From Clostridium neonatale (GTDB taxonomy: Bacteria; Bacillota; Clostridia; Clostridiales; Clostridiaceae), in NCBI RefSeq assembly GCF_001458595.1, contig NZ_LN890326.1:86753-150752 (forward strand): a DNA stretch of 64,000 bases, written 5' to 3'. Position numbers and translations under genes: made by a program. Every line of letters starts with the position of its first letter. The stretch's first letter is position 1. Below the pieces are notes generated by a model. The model searched no databases and was not told where the DNA came from. It worked only from the letters and a program-made list of their open reading frames with translations. Positions 36,815-45,982 of this stretch are shown here, in pieces.

Positions 36815-37387
36815 TTATAATATAATTTTAGAAGTTGTTATTATAGAGTCAACTGGTACATCATTCTTATCCATTGGAACATGATCAATTATTTGAAAAT
36901 CATAAGCCAATGCAACTTTATTTATTCGCTTATAATATTTCTCGCTAATCTTACTAAAATATCTATCATAATACCCTGCACCATATCCCATTCTGCCTTT
37001 ATTGTTATCAAAAGCAACTCCAGGAACAACTATTAAATCCAATTCATTTGGATCAATAGATAATTCTTCATTTGATGGTTCTAAAATTCCATAAGCATTC
37101 CTTATTAATTTATCGAACGAAATAATGTTTACTGCATCCATATTCCTAGTCTTTATTTCTGTTCTTGGTACATATACATTTTTATTATCTTTAATTGCTT
37201 TTAATATTATATTTTTAGTATTTATTTCTGAACCATATGATATATAAATAAATATATTTTTAGCACATATATATTCTTTACTATTCAGAAATTTTTTTTC
37301 AATTATATTATCCATCTTTTTCTTTTCATGTGTATCTAGATTATTTCTTGCTTCTAATATATTTTTTCTTATACTTTTTTTGTCCAT
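36815..37387 (-). CDS. 5-formyltetrahydrofolate cyclo-ligase
   Basis: The 190-aa cytoplasmic enzyme converts 5-formyl-THF to 5,10-methenyl-THF using ATP. The signature GRMGYGAGYYDRYFSK and the preceding DLIVVPGVAFD are diagnostic, and the N-terminal KKSIRKNILEARNNL helix fits the family (MTHFS/YgfA). AGGGGAG sits before the ATG at 37385-37387. The co-oriented coiled-coil gene is 71 bp downstream. Confidence 0.93.
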   Translation of the reverse strand: MDKKSIRKNILEARNNLDTHEKKKMDNIIEKKFLNSKEYICAKNIFIYISYGSEINTKNIILKAIKDNKNVYVPRTEIKTRNMDAVNIISFDKLIRNAYGILEPSNEELSIDPNELDLIVVPGVAFDNNKGRMGYGAGYYDRYFSKISEKYYKRINKVALAYDFQIIDHVPMDKNDVPVDSIITTSKIIL

Positions 37388-37459
37388 AATAACTCCCCTC
37401 TATTTATTCGAACCACATAATTGCTATATACACATAATTATAGATTTATACATATATTC

Positions 37460-37879
37460 TTATAGGTGTATATTTTTTATTATTACTGGTGTCTTCTTAA
37501 ATGCTATATCTTTTCTTATTTCTTTTGTTTCTTTATCTATAGTTATTTTATATATATTAGGGCAGCCTTCTTCTCTCCATTTTCTCATATATTTTGGTGT
37601 TGCCTCTATTTCATTATAATATCTTTCATCAAATTCATCTGAAAACTCTAAATAGCTTACTAAACTATATCGATCTATATTTATTTTTTCTTTATCATAA
37701 TTTTTATATATAGGGAAAAAGAATCTTAGAGGAACTTCATAATCATATCTTGATCCCTCTTTTAACTTCTTTGATTCCATAATTGCTCTTTTGAATAAAT
37801 TATTTATATCACACTCTTTAATTTTTAATTTAAATAATATTTTTCCGCTTTTATTTTTTTCTAATTTAATTTTTATCAT
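37460..37879 (-). CDS. Hypothetical protein, 139 aa
   Basis: The family is not recognised. The product is soluble, basic and rich in aromatic and charged residues, with the stretch YMRKWREEGCPNIYKI. It has no signal peptide or membrane helix. GGAGAGAGG precedes the ATG at 37877-37879, so translation is likely. It lies 72 bp before the folate cyclo-ligase on the same strand. Confidence 0.6.
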   Translation of the reverse strand: MIKIKLEKNKSGKILFKLKIKECDINNLFKRAIMESKKLKEGSRYDYEVPLRFFFPIYKNYDKEKINIDRYSLVSYLEFSDEFDERYYNEIEATPKYMRKWREEGCPNIYKITIDKETKEIRKDIAFKKTPVIIKNIHL

Positions 37880-37948
37880 TTGCCTCTCTCCAATTTATTT
37901 TTTAGACAACTAATATACTATCATGATTATATCTAGATTGTCTAAAAT

Positions 37949-37984
37949 AAAAGTGGATGGTTAGATACTTAACCATCCACTTTA
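37949..37984 (-). terminator. focA terminator
   Basis: AAAAGTGGATGGTTA pairs with TAACCATCCACTTT (arms 37949-37963 and 37970-37983), ending 10 bp from the focA-type stop codon. Confidence 0.88.
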
Positions 37985-37993
37985 TAAAATTAT

Positions 37994-38755
37994 TTATTCT
38001 TCTGTAGATATATACACTATTGGTAATGCTAGAAGTATACCACCACCGATTATGTTTCCAATAACTACAAAGAAAAGGTTCTTTAACAATAACATCATTG
38101 GAAGTCCGCCTAATGCAAAGTATCCTACTGCAAATACTCCTACATTTGCAATACTATGTTCAAATCCAGCTATTATAAATGTAAATACTGCAAAGAACAT
38201 CATTGCAAGTTTTCCAAATTCTGTTTTCATTTTTATTCCACTTAAATATGCTAAACAAACACTAAAGTTACATAGAGCCCCTCTTAAAATCATTTGAGGA
38301 ATTGATAATTCTAATTTTGAAGCTACAAGTGGCTCAACATAATTTTGAATTGCACTTAAAGATGCACCACTTTTTATAAATAAATATCCAAATATTATTA
38401 ATCCTATTGCATTTCCTAAAAAGCTATAAGCCCATATTTTTAAAGATTTAGCTAATGTAACTCTTTTTTCATACATTCCAACACACATAACAAAGTTATT
38501 TCCAGTAAATAATTCACCACTTAAGAACACAATCATAGCTATAGCAAAACAGAATGTTGAAGCAACTATTATCTTAGCAACTTCATGTGATACAGGATAC
38601 ATTATTCCTCCAGTTGTATAAGATAGTATTATAGCTACCATTATATAAAATCCTGTTAATACAGATCTCCCAATATATTTTCCTGGCTGCTCATCAGCAT
38701 ATCTCACTTTTTTTTCTGCTAATTTGTTGATTGTTTCTACATCACTTCTGTACAT
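37994..38755 (-). CDS. Formate/nitrite transporter family channel (FocA/NirC)
   Basis: The 253-aa integral membrane protein has six helices and the family signatures SGELFTGNNFVMCVG and VVIGNIIGGGIL. FNT channels are pentamers passing formate, nitrite, acetate or hydrosulfide with protons. In a fermentative Clostridium, formate is the likeliest substrate, but no pyruvate formate-lyase gene is adjacent. GGAGG is present before the ATG at 38753-38755. Confidence 0.92.
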   Translation of the reverse strand: MYRSDVETINKLAEKKVRYADEQPGKYIGRSVLTGFYIMVAIILSYTTGGIMYPVSHEVAKIIVASTFCFAIAMIVFLSGELFTGNNFVMCVGMYEKRVTLAKSLKIWAYSFLGNAIGLIIFGYLFIKSGASLSAIQNYVEPLVASKLELSIPQMILRGALCNFSVCLAYLSGIKMKTEFGKLAMMFFAVFTFIIAGFEHSIANVGVFAVGYFALGGLPMMLLLKNLFFVVIGNIIGGGILLALPIVYISTEE

Positions 38756-39088
38756 ATTGCCCTCCTAAAATTTCATTTTTTCTTATGTATCTTAATTTAA
38801 TGAGATGTCTCCATTAAAATTATAATTAATATTAGAATTCTCTAATATATTGCTTTGTATGCATCACTTAAAAAGTCCAACTACTTTATTCTACATCAAA
38901 TTTTAATTTTGTCAAAATATATTTAATTTAATTAATTTTGTAATCGTTATTTTTTACTTTTAAAGTAATTAAATTAAAATTTGTATTTTTATTACTAAAA
39001 AAATAATAAAAGCTATTTTAAGTTCACAATTTACATGTGATTTGTAGTAAAATATTCTAAAAGCATTATATAAGTGGAGGCGAAAACT
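38756..39088. other. Divergent AT-rich gap
   Basis: This 333-bp stretch separates the FNT channel from the HutD-like gene. It holds their promoters, but no clear operator, hairpin or small gene. A weak TTCACA / TAAAAT pair near 39022-39053 could serve the HutD-like gene. Confidence 0.4.
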
Positions 39089-39703
39089 TTGAATTATGAT
39101 ATCAAGATAATAACCAAACAAGAAAATACTCCAACTTTTTGGTATGGTGGAATGTCAGCTGAATTAACAACATATCCTCCTTCTTCTAGCTTCGCTAAAA
39201 GAGATTTTTTATGGAGATTAGGATTTGCTAAGATTGATATCCCAGAGTCAAACTTTAGTGCATTACCTGGAGTTTCTAGACATCTCATGGTTACGAACGG
39301 TAAAATGACTATTGAACATGTAGGACAATATACTAAAATACTATCAGAACTTGAAGTTGACAATTTTATTGGAGACTTTGAGACAAAAACACATGGAATA
39401 TGTTCTGTTTTTAATCTAATGACAAGAGAAAATTATAAAGGTAGTTTATTTCCATTAATAATAAATCATAAATCTAGTCATGAATTATCACATTCTATTT
39501 CATATAATGAAGAAATTGTTTCTGTATGCTTGTACCCTCTCGCCGGATCATTTAAAATAATAATTAATAATCATAGCTTTGCGATACATACAGGTGATTT
39601 ATTAAGAATTGACTGTATGGAATCAGATTCATCTGTTAAATTCAATTTAGTAAATGAATCTTATGAGCATTGCAAAATAATAGTAAGCATAATATACAAA
39701 TAA
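39089..39703 (+). CDS. HutD/Ves family cupin
   Basis: The 204-aa protein matches HutD/Ves: FWYGGMSAELTTYPP, then FLWRLGFAKID, then LPGVSRHLMVTNG, which is the usual motif order of this bicupin. HutD members are linked to histidine use and Ves to cold growth, but biochemical activity is unsettled. No hut genes are near. The frame opens at GTG 39074, but GGAGG is 8 nt before TTG at 39089-39091, which I take as the start. Confidence 0.82.
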   Translation: MNYDIKIITKQENTPTFWYGGMSAELTTYPPSSSFAKRDFLWRLGFAKIDIPESNFSALPGVSRHLMVTNGKMTIEHVGQYTKILSELEVDNFIGDFETKTHGICSVFNLMTRENYKGSLFPLIINHKSSHELSHSISYNEEIVSVCLYPLAGSFKIIINNHSFAIHTGDLLRIDCMESDSSVKFNLVNESYEHCKIIVSIIYK

Positions 39704-39727
39704 TTATATAAAAATTTTATTATAATA

Positions 39728-39764
39728 AATGACTGCATTAAAGTTCTTCATTAATGCAGTCATT
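39728..39764. terminator. Shared bidirectional terminator
   Basis: 14-bp arms AATGACTGCATTAA and TTAATGCAGTCATT lie between the convergent HutD-like and neopullulanase genes. Confidence 0.9.
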
Positions 39765-39777
39765 CTAATTACATGTT

Positions 39778-41493
39778 TTAAAATTTCAATATCATAGTTT
39801 CCATACTATTTAATTCTATAAAAGATTTAACTTCTACTAATTTTTCATTAATTAAATCCTTAGCAATAAACTCTTCATTTAAATCTATTATTTTTTTGCA
39901 ATCATTATTATTTATAATAATAATAACATTTTCATCTTTAAAGCATCTTTTAAATGACACAATATTATCTTTACAATAGATTTCTTTATAATCACCATAA
40001 ATCAATGATTTGTTTTCTTTTCTTATCTTTATTAGCTTTTTATAAAAATCTAATAATTCTAAATTTTGTTTTTCTTTGTTCCATATCATGCATCTTCTAT
40101 TATAAGGATCATCTCCCCCGTTCATTCCAATTTCATCACCATAATATATATACGGAATTCCTATATAAGTAAATTGGAACGCTATTGCAAGCTTAAGTGA
40201 ATTTATATTTTCATTACTTTCTGTTAAAAATCTTTTTGTATCATGACTATCTATTAAATTCCACATTTGCCTTGTAATTGAATCCATATAAAGCATTCTT
40301 GTTATTCCCAATATATTTGAGAATTCTTCACTACTTATGACCCTTTTAGCAAAAAAATCTGTTAATGCATTCTTAAATGGATAATTCATTATCCCATCTA
40401 ACTGATCACCTTTAAGAAATGAGTTGGCTTCATGCATTATTTCCCCAATTACAACTGCATCTTTCTTTGTATTCTTTATCCTCTTTTTAAATTCTCTCCA
40501 AAAATCATGTCCTATTTCATCACATACATCTAATCTCCATCCATCGATACCTATTTCTTTTACCCAATATTCCCCTACTCCTAATAGATAATCTCTTACT
40601 TCACGATTATTAGTATTAAACTTTGGCATATTCCTATGATTTTTTCCAAAGGTATAGTAATTTCCTTTATTAAAATTAACAGGATAATTGTCAACAAAAT
40701 ACCAATCAGTATATTTAGACTTTTCTTGATTAGTAAGTAAATCTTGAAAAGCAAAAAAATCATCACCTGAATGATTAAATACAGCATCCAGTATTATTTT
40801 TATATTTTTTGAATGACACTTATGCACTAATTCTTTTGCCACTTCAACAGTGCCAAACTCTGGATCTATATTAAAATAATCACATGTATTATATTTATGA
40901 GCAGTATTTGATTTAAATATTGGTGTAACATAAATCACATCTACACCTAAGTCTTCTAAATATTCTAACTTATCTATTATTCCCTTAAGATCACCACCAT
41001 ATCTAGAATGATATGATAGATTTTTTTCTTCCCCCCAAGGCATTACATATTCTGGATTGATACTTGAATCCCCATTGCAAAATCTCTCAGGAAATATCTG
41101 ATAAACAATGCTCTCCTGCATCCATTCTACTTCTTCATATACATCTTCATGAGCTATATAAGGAAAAATGAAAGGATAGCTATTTCCTTCTGAAACGCCT
41201 CTTTCTGTTAGATAGTATTCTTTTTTATCTGTATCTATTAATTTAAAGTAATACTCATATCTATTTCTATCTGTATTAATATCGCATTGAAAAAAATCAA
41301 ATAATTCCGATGTAGCTACAACATCCATACTTTTATTTTCATATGGTGAGCTTTCAAAATATTTATCTTTATAAAAGACGGTACATTCTTCTATATCTTT
41401 TGCTGCTGTTCTAACCCTTAAAGTCAATTTATTACAATCTTTAGCATAGCAATAAGGTGCCTCTGTTACATGATATATTCCATATTTATTCAT
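39778..41493 (-). CDS. GH13 neopullulanase / cyclomaltodextrinase-like amylase
   Basis: The 571-aa enzyme has an N-terminal beta-sandwich (~1-120) and a GH13 barrel. Conserved regions are DAVFNHSG (region I), GWRLDVCDEI with the nucleophile Asp, VIGEIMH with the acid Glu, and LIDSHDTKR with the third Asp. The motif QIFPERFCNGD marks the neopullulanase subfamily, which hydrolyses small maltodextrins and cyclodextrins. There is no signal peptide, so it is intracellular. It is divergent from an AraC regulator. GGAGGCGA is present before the ATG at 41491-41493. Confidence 0.92.
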   Translation of the reverse strand: MNKYGIYHVTEAPYCYAKDCNKLTLRVRTAAKDIEECTVFYKDKYFESSPYENKSMDVVATSELFDFFQCDINTDRNRYEYYFKLIDTDKKEYYLTERGVSEGNSYPFIFPYIAHEDVYEEVEWMQESIVYQIFPERFCNGDSSINPEYVMPWGEEKNLSYHSRYGGDLKGIIDKLEYLEDLGVDVIYVTPIFKSNTAHKYNTCDYFNIDPEFGTVEVAKELVHKCHSKNIKIILDAVFNHSGDDFFAFQDLLTNQEKSKYTDWYFVDNYPVNFNKGNYYTFGKNHRNMPKFNTNNREVRDYLLGVGEYWVKEIGIDGWRLDVCDEIGHDFWREFKKRIKNTKKDAVVIGEIMHEANSFLKGDQLDGIMNYPFKNALTDFFAKRVISSEEFSNILGITRMLYMDSITRQMWNLIDSHDTKRFLTESNENINSLKLAIAFQFTYIGIPYIYYGDEIGMNGGDDPYNRRCMIWNKEKQNLELLDFYKKLIKIRKENKSLIYGDYKEIYCKDNIVSFKRCFKDENVIIIINNNDCKKIIDLNEEFIAKDLINEKLVEVKSFIELNSMETMILKF

Positions 41494-41711
41494 TTAAAAA
41501 TCGCCTCCAGAAATTCTCTTTACTTTGGTGGCTAGTACCTATAACATCCCCGGGTAAGAAAAGTTACTATACCTTAATTCTTACATTTCAAATTATATTG
41601 TTATTATAGCAAATACTATTGATTAAAATTGTATATATTTAATATAATATGTATATACATAATCTTAGTTTATACATTAATTTATATTTTAATATTTCAG
41701 GAGGCAGTACT

Positions 41712-42383
41712 ATGAGTGAATCTTTTAAATCTGATAATAATATTTTTAATAACAGAATAACATTTCTTATAGGTTTAAGAGCTAAACCTGAAATACTTGA
41801 AATAATAAGAAATAAACATATAGGTGAAAAAATTGATGAGATTTCAATTCAAGATAAAAAAAATGATTTAATCATTTGGAATGCAATCTATACAACTGAA
41901 GTTGTTAAAAATGGTGTTTTAAAGAAATATCTTCATCCAATATATAATAAGTTTTATGATTTAATTCCTACAAAAAAGACATTGGAAGATTTACAACAAC
42001 TAGAGATTCAGATGATAGACACATATATAAACCTTTTAATAAATGATATAGAAGTAACAGATAACTTTGTAATCAATAGGATTTTAAAACATCTTCATTT
42101 AAATATCGAAAGTCATGTTTCTCTAGAAAAACTGTCACAAGACCTAAATCTTTCACAAGGATATATATCTGACTGCTTTAAAAAGCATATGGGCATAACC
42201 ATCATGAATTATGCTAAAAAAATAAGAATAGAAAGAGCTAAAGTTTTACTTCTTACTACTAATGAAAGCATATTAGAAATAGCCTTAACTCTTGGATTTC
42301 ATGATCAAAGTCATTTTTACAAAGTTTTTAAATCTTTTACTGGAATGTCCCCATCTAAATATAGAAACACTAACTTTGGATAA
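41712..42383 (+). CDS. AraC family regulator
   Basis: The 223-aa protein has an unassigned N-terminal domain (~1-120) and a C-terminal double helix-turn-helix (~125-223): LSQGYISDCFKKHMG and the closing FTGMSPSKYRN. It is divergent from the neopullulanase and probably controls it (inference). A 21-codon upstream extension is rejected, because CAGGAGG lies 8 nt before the ATG at 41712. The 218-bp divergent gap contains a local GC-rich patch (41551-41557, CCCCGGG) of unknown meaning. Confidence 0.88.
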   Translation: MSESFKSDNNIFNNRITFLIGLRAKPEILEIIRNKHIGEKIDEISIQDKKNDLIIWNAIYTTEVVKNGVLKKYLHPIYNKFYDLIPTKKTLEDLQQLEIQMIDTYINLLINDIEVTDNFVINRILKHLHLNIESHVSLEKLSQDLNLSQGYISDCFKKHMGITIMNYAKKIRIERAKVLLLTTNESILEIALTLGFHDQSHFYKVFKSFTGMSPSKYRNTNFG

Positions 42384-42398
42384 TTATTTCTATAAAAC

Positions 42399-42430
42399 AA
42401 AGCTTTGAAGAGTAAACTCTTCAAAGCTTT
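42399..42430. terminator. Shared bidirectional terminator
   Basis: 15-bp arms (42399-42413 and 42416-42430) lie between the AraC gene and the pullulanase remnant. Confidence 0.88.
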
Positions 42431-42448
42431 TCTTAGAAAATAATATTT

Positions 42449-43597
42449 TTAATTATTAGACTCATTATAACTTTCTGTATCTACAAGTACATATGAACTC
42501 TTAGCTGGTAATATAACTTTTGAACCTTCAACTTTTCCTAATGTTTCTACCCCTGCCTTGTTACCATCTACTACTACTGTCCAATCTTCAGATGATAATT
42601 GGACTTCAACCGCTTTATCAGTTGAATTAAACATTACAGCTATTTTATTCCAAGAGTCGCCTATATTTTTCCCATTTAAAACATATGCTACAACATTATC
42701 TCCTTTAAAATCTTTGCCATTCTCTAAGAAAGTAAGATTATCCTGAATTTGTTTTGTAGTATCCATTCTAAATGCCTTATGAGAACTTCTAAGTTTTATT
42801 AATCCTACATAATATTCATATAGATCTTTATATTCACGAATTCTATTCCAATCAAGTTCATTAACTGAATCTGGAGACTTATAACTATTCCCTTCCAAGT
42901 TACCATTCTCATCACGTTTAGTTCTAGCAAATTCTTCTCCTGCTTGCATGAATGGAATTCCTTGAGATGTCCATACTATTGTTGCTGCTAATCTATTCAT
43001 AGCTAAGCGGTCTGATTCACTTGCATCCGGCGCACTTAACTGTAATCTATCCCATAACATATGATTATCATGAGATGTTACATAATTAATTGTTTGATAT
43101 GGTTCATTAGCCCATGCCTCTTTTGAATAGTTTACTTTAGAATAATCTATTCCATCATGCTGAGTTGATGCAACTATACCAAATTTAATTGTATCCTCTA
43201 AATCTTCCTTACCATTAATATAACCAGGCGCATTCTCTGTAAATACATGTCCTTTAAGTCCATCTCTTAAATCATCACTAAACATTGCTACTTGTGATTT
43301 TCCAAATTTAGGACCATTAGCCTTTAATGCACTATTTTCTGGAACCAATTGTGTTGTTCCTCCACTCCATCCTTCACCATACATTATTATTGATGGATCA
43401 ATTTTATCTAGTTCACTTCTTATCTTTTTTACTGTATAAATATCATACACACCCATTAAGTCAAATCTAAATCCATCAACATGGTATTCATTAACCCAAT
43501 ATTTTAGTGAATCTATAATAAATCTTCTAGCCATATATCTTTCTGTTGCAACTTCATTACCAGTTCCCGAACCATTTGAAAAATTTCCATCTTTATC
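42449..43597 (-). pseudogene. pulA: Type I pullulanase, 5'-truncated (C-terminal half only)
   Basis: The frame keeps the second half of a GH13 pullulanase: HVDGFRFDLMG (nucleophile), IMYGEGW (acid), YVTSHDNHMLWDRL (third Asp) and the C-terminal beta domain. Homology continues upstream of the first ATG (43534) through GNFSNGSGTGNEVATERYM to a GAT codon at 43597, then hits TGA at 43601-43603. The N-terminal domains and the first barrel strands, including region I, are gone. The cut lies only ~36 bp from the end of the MutS2-like gene, so a deletion joined them. The remnant is unlikely to be active. Confidence 0.88.
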
Positions 43598-43638
43598 AAA
43601 TCATTAATATTAAGATCTTATAAATAAAGTTATAAAAA

Positions 43639-45537
43639 CTAGCTTTTATTTTTCATAGCTTCTTTTCTTATCTTCTTAAGAGCTTTTTTAGATCCTCGTT
43701 CTATATCTCTTTCCAGTTTCCTTTCCTTAAAACTCATAAATAATTGATTTAAATCATATCCTTCCGGATATAATTCTTCAGCTTTTATTTCCAATTTAAT
43801 CCTCTTGTAATTAACTTCTATAAACTCTTTATTCAATAAAACGACAATGTTATTAAATTGATCTATCCCTTTATAAACTATTGCACTTATATTTTTGTCT
43901 AGTAATAAAACTTTATCTCCAACACTGTATTCATATTGTTTTTCATCCTCAGCCTCATCTATCTTTTTCTTATTAATTTTAGTGCTATCTATAGATGAGT
44001 AATTATAATTTTTCTTTTCTATATATTCCTTACTTCTTTGAATTATATTTTCGTTAATTCCCATTTTTCTTGATATATATAAAGCATTACTATTTCCACT
44101 TTTTCCAATAGAAAGCTTATAAAGGGGTTCTAATGTATCCTTCTTAAATTCCATTGCAGCATTCTCAAAATCAGGATGATTCTGCGAGAAATTTTTTATC
44201 TCTCCATAGTGAGTGGTTGCAACTGTTATACATCCCTTGTGATAAAATTCTTCTAAAATAGCAATAGCAAGTGCTGCCCCTTCATTTGGCTCTGTTCCGC
44301 TGCCTATTTCATCAAATAATAATAGTGTACTTTTGTTGCTTTCTTTTAATATTTCAGAAATATTCTTTATATGGGATGAAAATGTGCTTAAAGAATTTTC
44401 AATACTTTGATTATCTCCTATATCAACGAATATCTTATCAAATATAGATAATTCACTATTATGGGAAGCTCCTATATGAAATCCACTTTGGACTGCAAGA
44501 GTTAAAAGTCCTATTGTCTTTAATACAACAGTTTTTCCACCAGCATTTGGACCAGTTATAACTAAAGTTCTAAAATCTTCTCCAATTTTAAAATCCAATG
44601 GAACAGGATTTTTTATTAATGGATATTTAGCATCCTTTATATTTATATAACCATAATTATTTATTGCTGGTGCTATACCATTTATTTCTTTGCTATATTT
44701 AGCCTTTGCCAGAATCATATCATACTCAGCTATTACTTCTATATTGACTTTAAGCTCCTTGCTTCTTTCATATATCATTTCACTGATAGTTGATAATATT
44801 TTATATTCTTCTATACTTTCGTCTGCTTTTAAACTATTTAATTCTGTAGTATATTTTCCTATTACAGACGGTTCAATAAAAATTGTATTTCCCTTAGAAG
44901 ATGTTTCAACTATAGTTCCTTGTACATGATTTTTATATGAAGATTTTATGGGAACAGTATATCTTCCATTCCTTTGACTTATAAAATTCTCTTGAAGATA
45001 TTCTTTATTGTTTGGATTTTTAATAAACTTTTCTAATTTATCTTTAATCCTTTCTTCACAAATACTAATTTGTTTTCTTATCCTCTTCAATTCTTTGCTT
45101 GCATTTGAATCAACCATACTTCCACTTATACATAAATTTATTTCTTCTTCAATATAATTTAATTCTGTTATATTCTCACCATACAAGCTTAAAGTCTTTG
45201 CATATCCTTCCTTGTCTTTAATAAATAATTTTATTTTTCTACATCCTCTTAAAAAATCATTTATAGTTGTTAATTCCGAAGGTTCAAGAACACCGCCTTT
45301 TTCTAATTTATCTAATAGTGTGCTTATATCAAAAATTCCTTCAAGAGGTATATTATAGCCTGCATCTATAAGTCTTCTGCCTTCTGATGTTTCATCTAAC
45401 ATCCCTTGTATCTGTTTTATATTATTACTTGGAGTAAGTTTATCTATTAACTTCTTTCCAAGTCCACTTTTGCAATAAGATTTAACTATTTCTTTTAATT
45501 CATTATAATGTAATTTTTCTAAACTTTTATTATTCAT
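43639..45537 (-). CDS. MutS2-like ATPase lacking the Smr nuclease domain
   Basis: The 632-aa protein has the MutS2 core, clamp coiled coil and ABC-type ATPase: Walker A TGPNAGGKT, signature SLSTFSSH, Walker B LLLFDEIGSGTEP, and THYGE. A KOW-like segment (VGDKVLLLDKNISAIVYKG) follows. It then ends at KKIRKEAMKNKS, without the C-terminal Smr domain that makes classical MutS2 ~780 aa. MutS2 acts in recombination control and ribosome rescue; this short form may lack cleavage. GGAG before the ATG at 45535-45537 rejects a 19-codon extension. Confidence 0.88.
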   Translation of the reverse strand: MNNKSLEKLHYNELKEIVKSYCKSGLGKKLIDKLTPSNNIKQIQGMLDETSEGRRLIDAGYNIPLEGIFDISTLLDKLEKGGVLEPSELTTINDFLRGCRKIKLFIKDKEGYAKTLSLYGENITELNYIEEEINLCISGSMVDSNASKELKRIRKQISICEERIKDKLEKFIKNPNNKEYLQENFISQRNGRYTVPIKSSYKNHVQGTIVETSSKGNTIFIEPSVIGKYTTELNSLKADESIEEYKILSTISEMIYERSKELKVNIEVIAEYDMILAKAKYSKEINGIAPAINNYGYINIKDAKYPLIKNPVPLDFKIGEDFRTLVITGPNAGGKTVVLKTIGLLTLAVQSGFHIGASHNSELSIFDKIFVDIGDNQSIENSLSTFSSHIKNISEILKESNKSTLLLFDEIGSGTEPNEGAALAIAILEEFYHKGCITVATTHYGEIKNFSQNHPDFENAAMEFKKDTLEPLYKLSIGKSGNSNALYISRKMGINENIIQRSKEYIEKKNYNYSSIDSTKINKKKIDEAEDEKQYEYSVGDKVLLLDKNISAIVYKGIDQFNNIVVLLNKEFIEVNYKRIKLEIKAEELYPEGYDLNQLFMSFKERKLERDIERGSKKALKKIRKEAMKNKS

Positions 45538-45606
45538 TTTTTCTCCGACTTTCTCTATAGTATTCAAGTCTACGAAAATCCATATAGATTTCATATTTTT
45601 AAAAGC

Positions 45607-45690
45607 TTATCCACAAAATTATATTTAAGTTTCATACTTTTCCACAAATTGTGTTATAAGCACAAAAAAACTGTGGATACTTCCACAGTT
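45607..45690. promoter_or_regulatory. DnaA-box-like site and hairpin in the MutS2 / glgP gap
   Basis: In the 445-bp gap 45538-45982, an exact TTATCCACA lies at 45607-45615. A hairpin AAACTGTGGA/TCCACAGTTT is at about 45668-45691, its left arm giving a one-mismatch box on the other strand. The rest is AT-rich; it should contain the mutS2 promoter and the glgP transcript end, but neither is clear. Confidence 0.35.
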
Positions 45691-45982
45691 TAAAAACTTC
45701 ATAATTATTAAAGGATAGTAATATCCTTAGAAGTAAATTTCGTAAACTCGTAGTATCATAAATTATAGTTAATTAATTCAACAACAAATAAAGGTAGAAA
45801 AATACCTATTTTGAATTAATTATTAAGTTACTATAAATTGATACTAGACACTCACAAAACAACATCCTTTTCTTTGAAATCTATATAATTAGATAATATT
45901 ATACTCCGATGCTACTGTCAATAATAAAATAAAATGAACTAAATAGAATTTAACCTATTTAGTTCATCTTCATTATTTCATC

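Noticed and set aside
41520..41565. GC-rich patch with CCCCGGG in the neopullulanase leader
   Set aside because: It stands out in composition but forms no clear operator, hairpin or known RNA motif by eye.
42449..43534. Intact 361-aa amylase starting at ATG 43534
   Set aside because: Pullulanase homology continues upstream of that ATG, no ribosome-binding site precedes it, and the N-terminal half of the barrel is missing. It is called a truncated pseudogene.
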